From: an uncultured Micrococcales bacterium
GTDB taxonomy: Bacteria; Actinomycetota; Actinomycetes; S36-B12; UBA10799
DNA length: 6,345 bases
Assembly: GCA_937952095.1 (NCBI GenBank)
Contig: CALFYG010000094.1
Coordinates: 1-6,345 of the forward strand
Direction: 5' to 3'
Positions 1-4,068 of the stretch are shown piece after piece. The notes under the pieces are model-generated. The model ran no database searches. It was not told where the DNA came from and saw only the letters and a program-made list of their open reading frames with translations. The translations under genes were made by a program, and so were the position numbers. Every line of letters begins with the position of its first letter. Position 1 is the first letter of the stretch.

Positions 1-39
1 GATTTGTGCCTCGGCTGCTTCGCGTAGTGTTTTGGCGAC

Positions 40-309
40 GTGGTAGCTGGTGATTGCGGTGTCGGCCGGGTCTTTGGTTTCTGGATTTGGTGGCGGCGCC
101 GCTGGCGGCTCTGGCTGTTGCAGGCTTGGTTCTTGTTGCCGGTCACGGTGCTCGGCCTGTTCTGGCAATCGCGCGTCGGCGTCTATATGGCGCTGGTCGC
201 CCTCGTGCCCCTTGGCTGGCTCATGGCGCGGCTGTGGCAAGCATGGACCGCCGCGAGGCTTCCGCCATGCGGTCCTGCGCGTCCGCTCGCATCTTCGGTG
301 ATGGCGTGA
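40..309 (+). CDS. Possible small membrane protein at left edge (uncertain)
   Basis: No family is recognised. The frame is open from after a TAG at 25-27 to a TGA at 307-309. It reads as up to 89 residues, very rich in Trp, with two hydrophobic stretches: about residues 25-43 (WLLQAWFLLPVTVLGLFWQ) and 48-67 (VGVYMALVALVPLGWLMARL). The start is unclear: GTG 40 has no visible ribosome binding site, and ATG 187 would leave a 40-aa one-helix protein. Its stop overlaps a GTG at 306 (GTGA) that could start the next gene, the junction style used throughout this window, which favours a real gene. Against it, the opposite strand is also open from 321 to the window edge and reads as a more natural-looking hydrophilic protein. 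Which strand codes here is undecided. Confidence 0.35.
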   Translation: MVAGDCGVGRVFGFWIWWRRRWRLWLLQAWFLLPVTVLGLFWQSRVGVYMALVALVPLGWLMARLWQAWTAARLPPCGPARPLASSVMA

Positions 310-434
310 CGTGGCCCGAGGTCACGACGTTCGCGCCCGAGGTTCCGTATCGCTGCATCAACTGCCGTGGCATCCGCTGCCCGGAGTACGCCTGCGCGAC
401 ATACAACCCCGGAGAGGTCGCCTACATCGCCTAG
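267..434 (+). CDS. Small four-cysteine protein, putative zinc binder
   Basis: This is a 55-aa protein of unknown function. The C-terminal half has a tight cysteine cluster, C30-x2-C33-x4-C38-x4-C43 (CINCRGIRCPEYAC), which fits one zinc site. This is seen in the sequence; the metal is inferred. ATG 267 is preceded by GAGG at 255-258 with 8-nt spacing. A shorter alternative is GTG 306, which overlaps the TGA of the upstream frame (GTGA) and follows GGTGAT, the 3' part of an extended Shine-Dalgarno sequence; it would give 42 aa and keep all four clustered cysteines. ATG 243 has no good binding site. Many phages carry such zinc microproteins in early regions, but no specific role can be assigned. 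Confidence 0.6.
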   Translation: MRSCASARIFGDGVTWPEVTTFAPEVPYRCINCRGIRCPEYACATYNPGEVAYIA

Positions 435-512
435 TGCCCATCCGACACGGCATCGTGTGTGCCGTGCGGGATGCGTACCAGACAGGACGCACGCACCATC
501 GGAGGATAGACG
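435..512 (+). other. Short intergenic gap
   Basis: This 78-nt stretch lies between the four-Cys gene and the 138-aa gene. I see no convincing promoter or gene in it. Its last 13 nt hold the strong ribosome binding site of the next gene, inside the box CGGAGGATAGAC (500-511). Confidence 0.5.
501..505 (+). promoter_or_regulatory. Strong ribosome binding site of the 138-aa gene
   Basis: GGAGG lies 7 nt before ATG 513 and fixes that start. It is part of a 12-nt box, CGGAGGATAGAC (500-511), that recurs almost unchanged before the gene at 1735 and, inverted, at 2343-2354. Confidence 0.8.
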
Positions 513-929
513 ATGGCAGCCCGGATCAACGGTCCGCACGCTTGCGGCCATCCATCGCGGTATCTCTCGGAGAGTGCCGCAGCCCGCGCCATGATCGCCC
601 AATGGGCCACGGAGGATTGCGGAGCGTGCATCCGCTATGCCCGTGACCTGGAGGCGATCCAGACGGCTCGGGAGCTGGGCCTGCCCGACCTCGAAGGGTC
701 GGATAAGCAAGTGGGCTGGGCGCGCTCCATCCGGGAGGATGCCCGCGTGATGCTCACACAGTACGTGGACAAGCATTCCACGGCATCCGACCTCGCCAGC
801 GTGGAAGCCGTCCTGTACGGCATCACGGAAGCGTCGTGGTGGATCGACCGCAAGGATATGGCAGCCGATCAGCTCGTCGCATGGGTCCGCCCCATCGTCA
901 CCATCGCACTCGGATACAAGGGAGCCTGA
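513..929 (+). CDS. Zinc-ribbon protein with GSDKQVGWA motif, unknown function
   Basis: This 138-aa protein has an N-terminal metal-binding-like region with C11-G-H13 and C36-G-A-C39. A charged helix follows (about 40-55), then a conserved-looking block at about 57-74 (LPDLEGSDKQVGWARSIR). A helical C-terminus contains the aromatic motif WWID (109-112). From memory, this order (Cys/His ribbon, LPxLxGSxKQxxWAxxIR, then a WID motif near the end) is that of a widespread uncharacterised family found in plasmids, integrative elements and phages of Gram-positive bacteria. I know no established function for it. The start is firm: GGAGG at 501-505 is 7 nt upstream. The next gene follows after only 2 nt, so the two are probably cotranscribed. 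Confidence in the gene is high; the family match rests on motif recall. Confidence 0.9.
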   Translation: MAARINGPHACGHPSRYLSESAAARAMIAQWATEDCGACIRYARDLEAIQTARELGLPDLEGSDKQVGWARSIREDARVMLTQYVDKHSTASDLASVEAVLYGITEASWWIDRKDMAADQLVAWVRPIVTIALGYKGA

Positions 930-931
930 AC

Positions 932-1117
932 ATGCACAAGGGTAAGCGCATCTGGCGCGACACCAAGACTCACGTTCTTGTTCTCTGCCCCGTGGGGCAT
1001 CTCATCCATGCCCACCCGCTGAAGGAATGGGCAGGTTCAGCCTGCGCCGCCGAGCGGTCATTCGATAAGGACAAGATCGTGGAGTGCGACGGCGCCATGC
1101 CCGAGGGGCGCGAGTGA
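932..1117 (+). CDS. Small Cys/His protein, unknown function
   Basis: This 61-aa protein is basic at the N-terminus and has C19-P-V-G-H23, H26, H28, C38 and C51. The pattern CPxGH...WAGSxC...VxCDG resembles a minimal zinc ribbon; no named family is recognised. The binding site AAGGGAG (918-924) sits 7 nt before ATG 932, which makes the start firm. The gene begins 2 nt after the stop of the 138-aa gene and its own TGA overlaps the next ATG (TGATG at 1115-1119), so it sits in a tightly packed operon. It may bind zinc and act as a small regulator or host-interaction protein, but that is inference. Confidence 0.85.
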   Translation: MHKGKRIWRDTKTHVLVLCPVGHLIHAHPLKEWAGSACAAERSFDKDKIVECDGAMPEGRE

Positions 1118-1335
1118 TGCGCCCGACCTTCGGGGATACCCGCCCCACCTTCGGGTATCCCCCGCCCTCCCCCGCCGTGAAGGATGGGCCTGAGCGCCCG
1201 TCCATCGGTGTGCAGCTCGGCATGGACGGCACCGAGCTGCCGGCCCTGGACCATCGCTATCCCATCTGGACCGAAGCGCATGACTTCGAGCCTGCACCGG
1301 ATGGCTTGTGCAACGTGTGCGGTCTGATGCCGTGA
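1117..1335 (+). CDS. Small protein with C-terminal HDFxxxxxxLCNVCG zinc knuckle
   Basis: This 72-aa protein has a Pro-rich N-terminus containing a short duplication (PTFGDTRPTFGYPP, residues 3-16) and a C-terminal motif H55-D-F57 followed by C65-N-V-C68-G. The motif HxFxxxxxxxCxVCGL recurs at the C-terminus of many small actinobacteriophage proteins of unknown function, recalled as a general pattern and not as a named family. ATG 1117 overlaps the previous TGA by 1 nt, and GAGGGG (1103-1108) lies 8 nt upstream. GTG 1114, directly before it in frame, would form a GTGA overlap and is also possible. A 10-bp inverted repeat lies inside the first 16 codons and may affect translation. Confidence 0.85.
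   Translation: MRPTFGDTRPTFGYPPPSPAVKDGPERPSIGVQLGMDGTELPALDHRYPIWTEAHDFEPAPDGLCNVCGLMP
1132..1162 (+). repeat. Perfect 10-bp inverted repeat inside the start of a CDS
   Basis: GGGGATACCC (1132-1141) and GGGTATCCCC (1153-1162) are exact reverse complements separated by 11 nt. The hairpin begins 13 nt after the start codon of the 72-aa gene. The two arms also belong to an imperfect direct duplication encoding PTFG(D/Y). No T tract follows on either strand, so it is unlikely to be a terminator. It could slow or regulate translation of this gene. Confidence 0.75.
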
Positions 1336-1427
1336 TGGATGGCGTCCTGACCCTCATCATCCTCGGCTTTCCGGTCGAGGCGTTCATCCTCATCGCCATC
1401 GTGCTACAGCGGAAAGGGATCATCTGA
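1335..1427 (+). CDS. 30-aa single-helix membrane microprotein
   Basis: ATG 1335 overlaps the TGA of the preceding gene (TGATG) and opens a 30-aa frame ending at TGA 1425-1427. The product is almost entirely one hydrophobic helix: residues 4-24 (LTLIILGFPVEAFILIAIVL begins at residue 5) followed by a basic tail QRKGII, which predicts a cytoplasmic C-terminus. An in-frame GTG at 1332 could also start it. There is no independent strong binding site, so translation is probably coupled to the upstream gene. Coding is supported by hydrophobicity, GC-rich third positions and the exact stop/start overlap. The function is unknown; small phage membrane peptides include superinfection-exclusion, signalling and toxin-like products, with nothing here to choose between them. 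Confidence 0.65.
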   Translation: MDGVLTLIILGFPVEAFILIAIVLQRKGII

Positions 1428-1604
1428 CAACGTTCGCGGACCTGGTACCGGACCCGGACGAAGGTCCCTGACCTACACGACGTTACAAACGCATAACGGA
1501 GGTAGCCCATCGTCATACATCGCGCCTAGACTCCCGACACGGGACCGCTGCCCCCAGCCAAGTCCCACGAGGGGTCGGATGCTCAGGATCGGAGGGGTCC
1601 AGCT
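1428..1604 (+). other. Gene-poor spacer with possible regulatory sequence
   Basis: No ORF with a start codon and binding site is supported here. I see a 6-bp inverted repeat GGACCT (1438-1443) / AGGTCC (1462-1467), weak promoter-like hexamers CTGACC (1468-1473) and CATAAC (1492-1497) with 18-nt spacing, and CGGAGGTAGCCC (1497-1508), a ribosome-binding-site-like box followed by ATC rather than ATG. A small hairpin TCCCG-ACA-CGGGA occurs at 1532-1544. It is the largest gap in the plus block, so a promoter for the 1605-2276 genes is reasonable but not demonstrated. Confidence 0.4.
1591..1597 (+). promoter_or_regulatory. Ribosome binding site supporting a TTG start
   Basis: GGAGGGG ends 7 nt before TTG 1605. 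Upstream in the same frame, back to the stop TAG at 1527-1529, there is no ATG, GTG or TTG, so this site decides the start of the 77-aa frame. Confidence 0.6.
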
Positions 1605-1838
1605 TTGTACTACCGGGTCATGGTCATCCTCGTCAACGATGACCAAGAGCCCTCACCGGAGTCCATGTCCCACCTGATCGCCCACCTGTTGCGGGGCGAG
1701 GGACTGATCCACGTCGAAGTCACGGAGGATAGCCATGACATTCCCCATCGAGACCTTCCAGCCCATGCGGGGCACCGATGCTGCCCTGATCGACCGCCAT
1801 GCTCGTGTGCTGCGGCTGATGGCCTCGGCACTGACTGA
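1605..1838 (+). CDS. Small protein, long out-of-frame overlap with next gene
   Basis: This 77-aa frame starts at TTG 1605 with GGAGGGG 7 nt upstream; ATG 1620 is an in-frame alternative without a good site. Residues 2-41 (YYRVMVILVNDD...HVEVTED) look like a compact alpha/beta segment: a beta strand, an acidic loop, a helix (SMSHLIAHLLRGEG) and a second strand. From residue 44 onward it overlaps the next gene in another frame for 104 nt, and that tail (HDIPHRDLPAHAG..., then Cys/Pro-rich) looks like read-through of the neighbour. A protein ending near VEVTED with a stop overlapping ATG 1735 would match the rest of the operon, so a lost stop or small indel is possible. The function is unknown. 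Confidence 0.6.
   Translation: MYYRVMVILVNDDQEPSPESMSHLIAHLLRGEGLIHVEVTEDSHDIPHRDLPAHAGHRCCPDRPPCSCAAADGLGTD
1723..1734 (+). promoter_or_regulatory. Extended ribosome binding box CGGAGGATAGCC
   Basis: GGAGG (1724-1728) lies 6 nt before ATG 1735 and fixes that start. The whole 12-mer matches 500-511 at 11 of 12 positions and occurs as an exact reverse complement at 2343-2354. Confidence 0.75.
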
Positions 1839-2019
1839 GGCGCGCCGGCAGGGTCATTCCCCCAGCGCACCGGCCCACGAGGAGGCGGGGTTCGGGAGCT
1901 TCGCCTACTGCACCAAGTGCTTCCGGTACATCTGCGTTGACCTGGACGAGAGCAAGGAGCCCTACGGCAGCGGCTACACCGAGCCGTGCAGCCGTGGTCG
2001 GAAGGGTAAGCGACTGTGA
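1735..2019 (+). CDS. Small protein with CxxC zinc motif
   Basis: This 94-aa protein has an N-terminal helical half (about residues 16-40, RHARVLRLMASALTEARRQG) and a C-terminal Cys-containing half with C59-T-K-C62, C67 and C85. The C-terminal pattern CxxCxxxxxVD...YGSGYTEPC looks like a zinc ribbon whose second half-site contributes one clear Cys. No named family is recognised. The start is firm because of GGAGG 6 nt upstream. Its 5' end lies inside the frame of the preceding gene, and its TGA overlaps the next GTG (GTGA, 2016-2019), so coupled translation with the downstream gene is likely. Confidence 0.85.
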   Translation: MTFPIETFQPMRGTDAALIDRHARVLRLMASALTEARRQGHSPSAPAHEEAGFGSFAYCTKCFRYICVDLDESKEPYGSGYTEPCSRGRKGKRL

Positions 2020-2276
2020 ACCGCATCCCCGCCGGCCATGAGATCGTCAACAGCGCGGAACTTGCCAGCCTCCGACGCAAGGCCCAGGCCCACGATGCCT
2101 ACCTCTGGGCGACCAAGCGGATGGCAGACAAGACGCGCACCGTCCTCTCTGTCACGCAGGCCATCGAGGACCGCGACCTGACCGGCGACCCGGTTCGCGC
2201 TGTCGGGTACCGGGATGGCTACTCCAATGCCCTGACGGACTTCGCGCAGCTCGTGAAGGATGCGCCGATGGAATAG
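2016..2276 (+). CDS. Small helical protein, last gene of the plus block
   Basis: This 86-aa protein starts at GTG 2016, which overlaps the previous stop (GTGA). GAAGGG at 2001-2006 is about 9 nt upstream. It is mostly hydrophilic and helical: a first helix at about residues 14-40 (AELASLRRKAQAHDAYLWAT continues into KRMADK), then VLSVTQAIEDRDLTGDP, and an aromatic segment VGYRDGYSNALTDFAQLV. It has no cysteines, membrane segment or recognised motif. It is the last gene before the convergence zone and its transcript would end at the stem-loops from 2281. Possible roles are not readable from sequence. Confidence 0.85.
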   Translation: MNRIPAGHEIVNSAELASLRRKAQAHDAYLWATKRMADKTRTVLSVTQAIEDRDLTGDPVRAVGYRDGYSNALTDFAQLVKDAPME

Positions 2277-2280
2277 AGCA

Positions 2281-2314
2281 CCGGCCCCGCTGCGGAGTGT
2301 GCAGACAGGGCCGG
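2281..2314 (+). repeat. Stem-loop 1 of convergent intergenic region
   Basis: CCGGCCC (2281-2287) pairs with GGGCCGG (2308-2314). Inside the loop CTGC (2290-2293) can pair with GCAG (2301-2304). It starts 4 nt after the stop of the last plus-strand gene. No T tract follows, so on its own it is a weak terminator candidate and may protect the 3' end. Confidence 0.6.
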
Positions 2315-2322
2315 GTGATGAT

Positions 2323-2351
2323 AGGATAGCAGGGCGAGACCCGGCTATCCT
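2323..2351 (+). repeat. Stem-loop 2 of convergent intergenic region
   Basis: AGGATAGC (2323-2330) pairs with GCTATCCT (2344-2351). After one A/G mismatch the stem continues as GGG/CCC, closing a 5-nt loop CGAGA (2335-2339). The right arm with its flank is the exact inverted copy of the start-site box at 1723-1734. Confidence 0.7.
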
Positions 2352-2363
2352 CCGGTAACGCAA

Positions 2364-2392
2364 GAGACCCCCGGTGATGAGCCGGGGGTCTC
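2364..2392 (+). terminator. Bidirectional terminator between convergent gene blocks
   Basis: GAGACCCCCGG (2364-2374) and CCGGGGGTCTC (2382-2392) form a perfect 11-bp, GC-rich stem with a 7-nt loop (TGATGAG). It lies between the last plus gene (stop 2276) and the last minus gene (stop 2467), where both transcripts must end. No clear U tract follows on either strand, as is common for terminators of GC-rich actinobacterial phages. The structure is seen directly; the function is inferred from position. Confidence 0.8.
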
Positions 2393-2466
2393 CTAGTATG
2401 TCCGGAAGGTTGTCGCCGCTCCTAGGGCATCCTAGGGGCCTTGTAGGCGATCCTGCGATGCAAGGT
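2393..2466 (-). other. 3' untranslated spacer of the minus operon
   Basis: This stretch holds no gene. It contains two CCTAGG palindromes (2421-2426 and 2431-2436) in a short direct repeat, and would be the 3' trailer of the minus-strand transcript before the terminator. Confidence 0.5.
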
Positions 2467-2799
2467 TCACCACACGTCGCCAGTCATGGTCACAGCACCG
2501 ACCGGCCATCCACCGACGATATGCTGGAGGAACATGTCGAGGTTGTCGATGCCGACCACGATGCTCCCTCCCCTCCCGCGCAGGACACCGGACCATGCGC
2601 CGTCCGTGATGTCCCCGGAACTGACGAACTGCCACGACTCCAGTCCCATGTCCTGATCCCTGCTGTGCCGCAGCAATCGCATGGCCTCGGATGAGGAATG
2701 GCAGAGCATCACGCGGTGCTCACCATCCGGTGCGTCGCGCATCCACTGGAGCAGTTTGGTGGTCTTGCCACCCTGACGCGGAAGAACAGCGACCTTCAC
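2467..2799 (-). CDS. Miniature P-loop protein (putative ATPase)
   Basis: This 110-aa protein starts with a hydrophobic strand and a Walker A-like loop, residues 3-14 (VAVLPRQGGKTT; K12, T13), where the first Gly of the GxxxxGK[ST] consensus is Leu6. A Walker B-like strand is at 80-86 (IVVGIDN, D85) and a third strand ends VTMTG (103-107), like a sensor/motif III position. The order PRQxGKTT, a HSxSEAxRL segment (34-42), WQFVS (56-60), hhhDNLD and TxTG resembles the nucleotide-binding core of small phage ATPases and of helicase/terminase RecA folds, but only about a third of a normal domain is present. GTG 2799 overlaps the previous stop (GTGA). It may assist the primase-polymerase encoded upstream or bind a nucleotide without hydrolysis. 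The family assignment is inferred. Confidence 0.8.
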   Translation of the reverse strand: MKVAVLPRQGGKTTKLLQWMRDAPDGEHRVMLCHSSSEAMRLLRHSRDQDMGLESWQFVSSGDITDGAWSGVLRGRGGSIVVGIDNLDMFLQHIVGGWPVGAVTMTGDVW

Positions 2800-3008
2800 A
2801 GTTCGTACACCGCCTCTCGACTCCCCTCGGGCCAGGTGTTCTCTCGCCACTCCCCCACCCGCTTCATCCCGATGTCCCTCGGCTTCTTGCCCTCGTGCAT
2901 GGCTGCATCGATCCTCCGGTAGTCCGCCACGTTGGCGGTGACATCATCGATGGGGTACCAGCACCACTCGCCATTGCGAAGGTCGAGGATGTGGACACGC
3001 AGGGTCAA
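2796..3008 (-). CDS. Small protein, unknown, TTG start
   Basis: This 70-aa protein is read from TTG 3008, which overlaps the previous TGA (TTGA), as every neighbouring junction does. No upstream purine-rich site is visible, so translation is probably coupled. The sequence opens with a beta strand (LRVHILDLRNGEWCWYPIDD), then a helical charged segment (VADYRRIDAAMHEGKKP) and a Trp-rich tail (VGEWRENTWPEGSREAVYEL). There is a single Cys (in WCWY) and no membrane helix. No family is recognised. Its own TGA overlaps the GTG of the P-loop gene, so the two products may be made in linked amounts. Confidence 0.75.
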   Translation of the reverse strand: MTLRVHILDLRNGEWCWYPIDDVTANVADYRRIDAAMHEGKKPRDIGMKRVGEWRENTWPEGSREAVYEL

Positions 3009-3178
3009 GACGAGATGGCACGGAGCAGCATGAGGATGAGATACGCCACGCCCATCAGCATCAACAGGGCGGTGACGAACACGCACCCAGCACCGTGGGC
3101 GACGTAGTGCGTGTGGTGCAGGCAGTCGGGGTCAAACCCGCTATCGACACCCGGTCCCAATCGAGTCCTCATCTTCAC
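3005..3178 (-). CDS. Single-helix membrane protein with His/Cys cluster
   Basis: This 57-aa protein starts at GTG 3178 (GTGA overlap, with GGGAG 8 nt upstream); ATG 3172 is an in-frame alternative. The N-terminal part carries a cluster of possible metal ligands, C19, H21, H22, H24, H28 and C32 (CLHHTHYVAHGAGC). A hydrophobic helix of about 20 residues follows (33-52, VFVTALLMLMGVAYLILMLL), then RAISS. The charge pattern does not give a strong topology. No family is recognised. A metal-binding ectodomain on a short membrane anchor is one reading; the His/Cys cluster could also be coincidental in such a short sequence. Confidence 0.75.
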   Translation of the reverse strand: MKMRTRLGPGVDSGFDPDCLHHTHYVAHGAGCVFVTALLMLMGVAYLILMLLRAISS

Positions 3179-3471
3179 TGAAGGGACTCCCATGCCTTGT
3201 CCAGCGCGCGACCGATGGGATAGGGCACACCGTTCTCGATGGTGTAGCCATCCAGCAGGCCGTCATCGTTCAGACTGCCCTTCGCCACCACGCCCTCCCA
3301 TCCGGTGGGGTTCCATGCATCACGGATGGCGATGATCTCCACCGTGTTGATGACGTTGGCCCGGACGTACTCCACGACGCGACGGACCTTCCACAGGTAG
3401 CGTCGGGTCCGCACCAGGTCGCTCTGCTTCTCCAACTGTGCCGCCAGACCCGGCATGGAGACGGACTTCAC
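3175..3471 (-). CDS. Small protein, unknown, helix then compact C-terminal domain
   Basis: This 98-aa protein starts at GTG 3471, which overlaps the previous TGA (GTGA); ATG 3456 lies five codons further in. An amphipathic basic helix (about residues 8-38, AQLEKQSDLVRTRRYLWKVR and on) leads to a mixed segment (VEYVRANVINTVEIIAIRDA) and a Gly/Asp-rich C-terminal part with WNPTGWEGVV and GYTIENGVPYPIGRALDKAW. It has no cysteines or membrane segment. Codon use is uniformly GC3-rich, so this is a sound gene. The function is unknown; the basic helix could contact nucleic acid, which is only a guess. Confidence 0.8.
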   Translation of the reverse strand: MKSVSMPGLAAQLEKQSDLVRTRRYLWKVRRVVEYVRANVINTVEIIAIRDAWNPTGWEGVVAKGSLNDDGLLDGYTIENGVPYPIGRALDKAWESLQ

Positions 3472-3584
3472 TCGCTTGCCCACGTGCTGCTCTCCTCGTA
3501 TGCACACACTTCGTTGTTCTCGATCTCGCGGATACGCCGAGGGGTGAGGATGCCGAACGTCCGGCAGTAGCCCTCGAAGGTCAT
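3468..3584 (-). CDS. 38-aa peptide gene, unknown function
   Basis: ATG 3584 overlaps the stop of the upstream zinc-ribbon gene (ATGA) and the frame ends at TGA 3470-3468, itself overlapping the next GTG. The peptide is MTFEGYCRTFGILTPRRIRE followed by a mostly acidic tail with one Cys. It might form one or two short helices; no fold or family is recognised. Upstream in the same frame lies a long open stretch, but it is antisense-like and Pro/Ala-rich and would overlap the zinc-ribbon gene entirely, so the short form is preferred. The evidence is the exact double overlap and the lack of any other gene filling this gap. Confidence 0.6.
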   Translation of the reverse strand: MTFEGYCRTFGILTPRRIREIENNEVCAYEESSTWASE

Positions 3585-3856
3585 CCCGCAATGACACCCG
3601 CGCCGGCGGCAGGTGTAGCCTTGCGCTTCCGCGTCACGACGGAGGAAAGCAAGGGCGAGATCCCCATCTCCAGCATCTTCAGCGGGTCGATGAGCATCTG
3701 CACCGAAACCATCCGGCGCAGGCAGCTCGGGCACTCGTGCTGGCGGAAGGTCATCCCGTCCAGGTGACGCTTCTTCGAGTAGACGCGCATCACGCCGGAC
3801 TTCTTGCAGAACAGACATGTCCCATCCAGTGCGTAGGTCGTGGGGCTGGCGGTCAC
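3581..3856 (-). CDS. Zinc-ribbon protein resembling the NrdR N-terminus
   Basis: This 91-aa protein starts at GTG 3856 (GTGA overlap). The core is a four-Cys ribbon: C14-L-F-C17, then KSGVMRVYSKKRHLDGMTFR, then C42-P-S-C45-LRR, spacing 24 residues between the pairs. The arrangement CxxC, a strand ending in a K/R-rich turn, xDGxxxRxxxCPSCxRR and a following strand matches the zinc ribbon at the start of the transcription repressor NrdR. The ATP-cone domain that completes NrdR is absent, so this is not NrdR itself. A helical segment (54-65, MLIDPLKMLEMG) and a basic tail (RKRKATPAAGAG) follow, which suggests nucleic-acid binding. It is probably a small phage DNA-binding or regulatory protein. 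The ribbon is seen; the role is inferred. Confidence 0.8.
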   Translation of the reverse strand: MTASPTTYALDGTCLFCKKSGVMRVYSKKRHLDGMTFRQHECPSCLRRMVSVQMLIDPLKMLEMGISPLLSSVVTRKRKATPAAGAGVIAG

Positions 3857-4068
3857 CGGAGAATGCACCCCCGGTGGGGTGAGACGTGATGGTCCTTCTC
3901 GGGATAGCACCACGTTCTGGGTAGATAGGCTGGGTTGTTGCCTAGTTCGTTCACCAGAACAGCAAGCGCCTCCATCTCGGGCGACACACGCCCCTTGGAC
4001 CGCCCATACCACCCAAGCGCGCACAACGTGAACGCCATCAGATTGCGGACATCCTCCTCGGCAGTCAC
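3853..4068 (-). CDS. Small helical protein, unknown
   Basis: This 71-aa protein starts at GTG 4068 (GTGA overlap with the membrane-protein stop). Its first two thirds are helical (EEDVRNLMAFTLCALGWYGR and SPEMEALAVLVNELGN) and the last third is polar with NPAYLPRTWCYPEKDHHVSP and a terminal RGCILR. Three cysteines (C16, C54, C68) are not arranged as a ribbon. No family is recognised. A purine-rich binding site is not evident, so coupling to the upstream gene is likely. Third-position GC and the overlaps at both ends support coding. Confidence 0.75.
   Translation of the reverse strand: MTAEEDVRNLMAFTLCALGWYGRSKGRVSPEMEALAVLVNELGNNPAYLPRTWCYPEKDHHVSPHRGCILR

Noticed and set aside
183..776. 197-aa open frame on the minus strand
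   Set aside because: It lies opposite the 138-aa and four-Cys genes, which have strong ribosome binding sites and motifs; its composition is Arg/His/Ala-rich shadow-like.
1132..1162. Reading the 10-bp inverted repeat as a transcription terminator
   Set aside because: No T tract on either strand, and it lies at the beginning of a gene in the middle of an operon.
1468..1497. Sigma-70-type promoter CTGACC-18-CATAAC
   Set aside because: Each hexamer matches the consensus at only four of six positions, and such matches are expected by chance; mentioned in the spacer entry but not called as a promoter.
1058..1516. 152-aa minus-strand frame crossing the plus-block genes
   Set aside because: Very Arg/Ser-rich, no binding site, and antisense to two motif-bearing genes and the microprotein.
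1428..1604. tRNA or structured RNA in the plus-block spacer
   Set aside because: No T-arm, anticodon arm or acceptor stem could be matched; only short isolated hairpins are visible.
3857..4024. Longer N-terminus for the NrdR-like zinc-ribbon protein, starting at 4024
   Set aside because: It would lie entirely within the 71-aa gene in another frame and reads as low-quality Cys/Arg/Ser sequence; GTG 3856 gives the standard 4-nt overlap.
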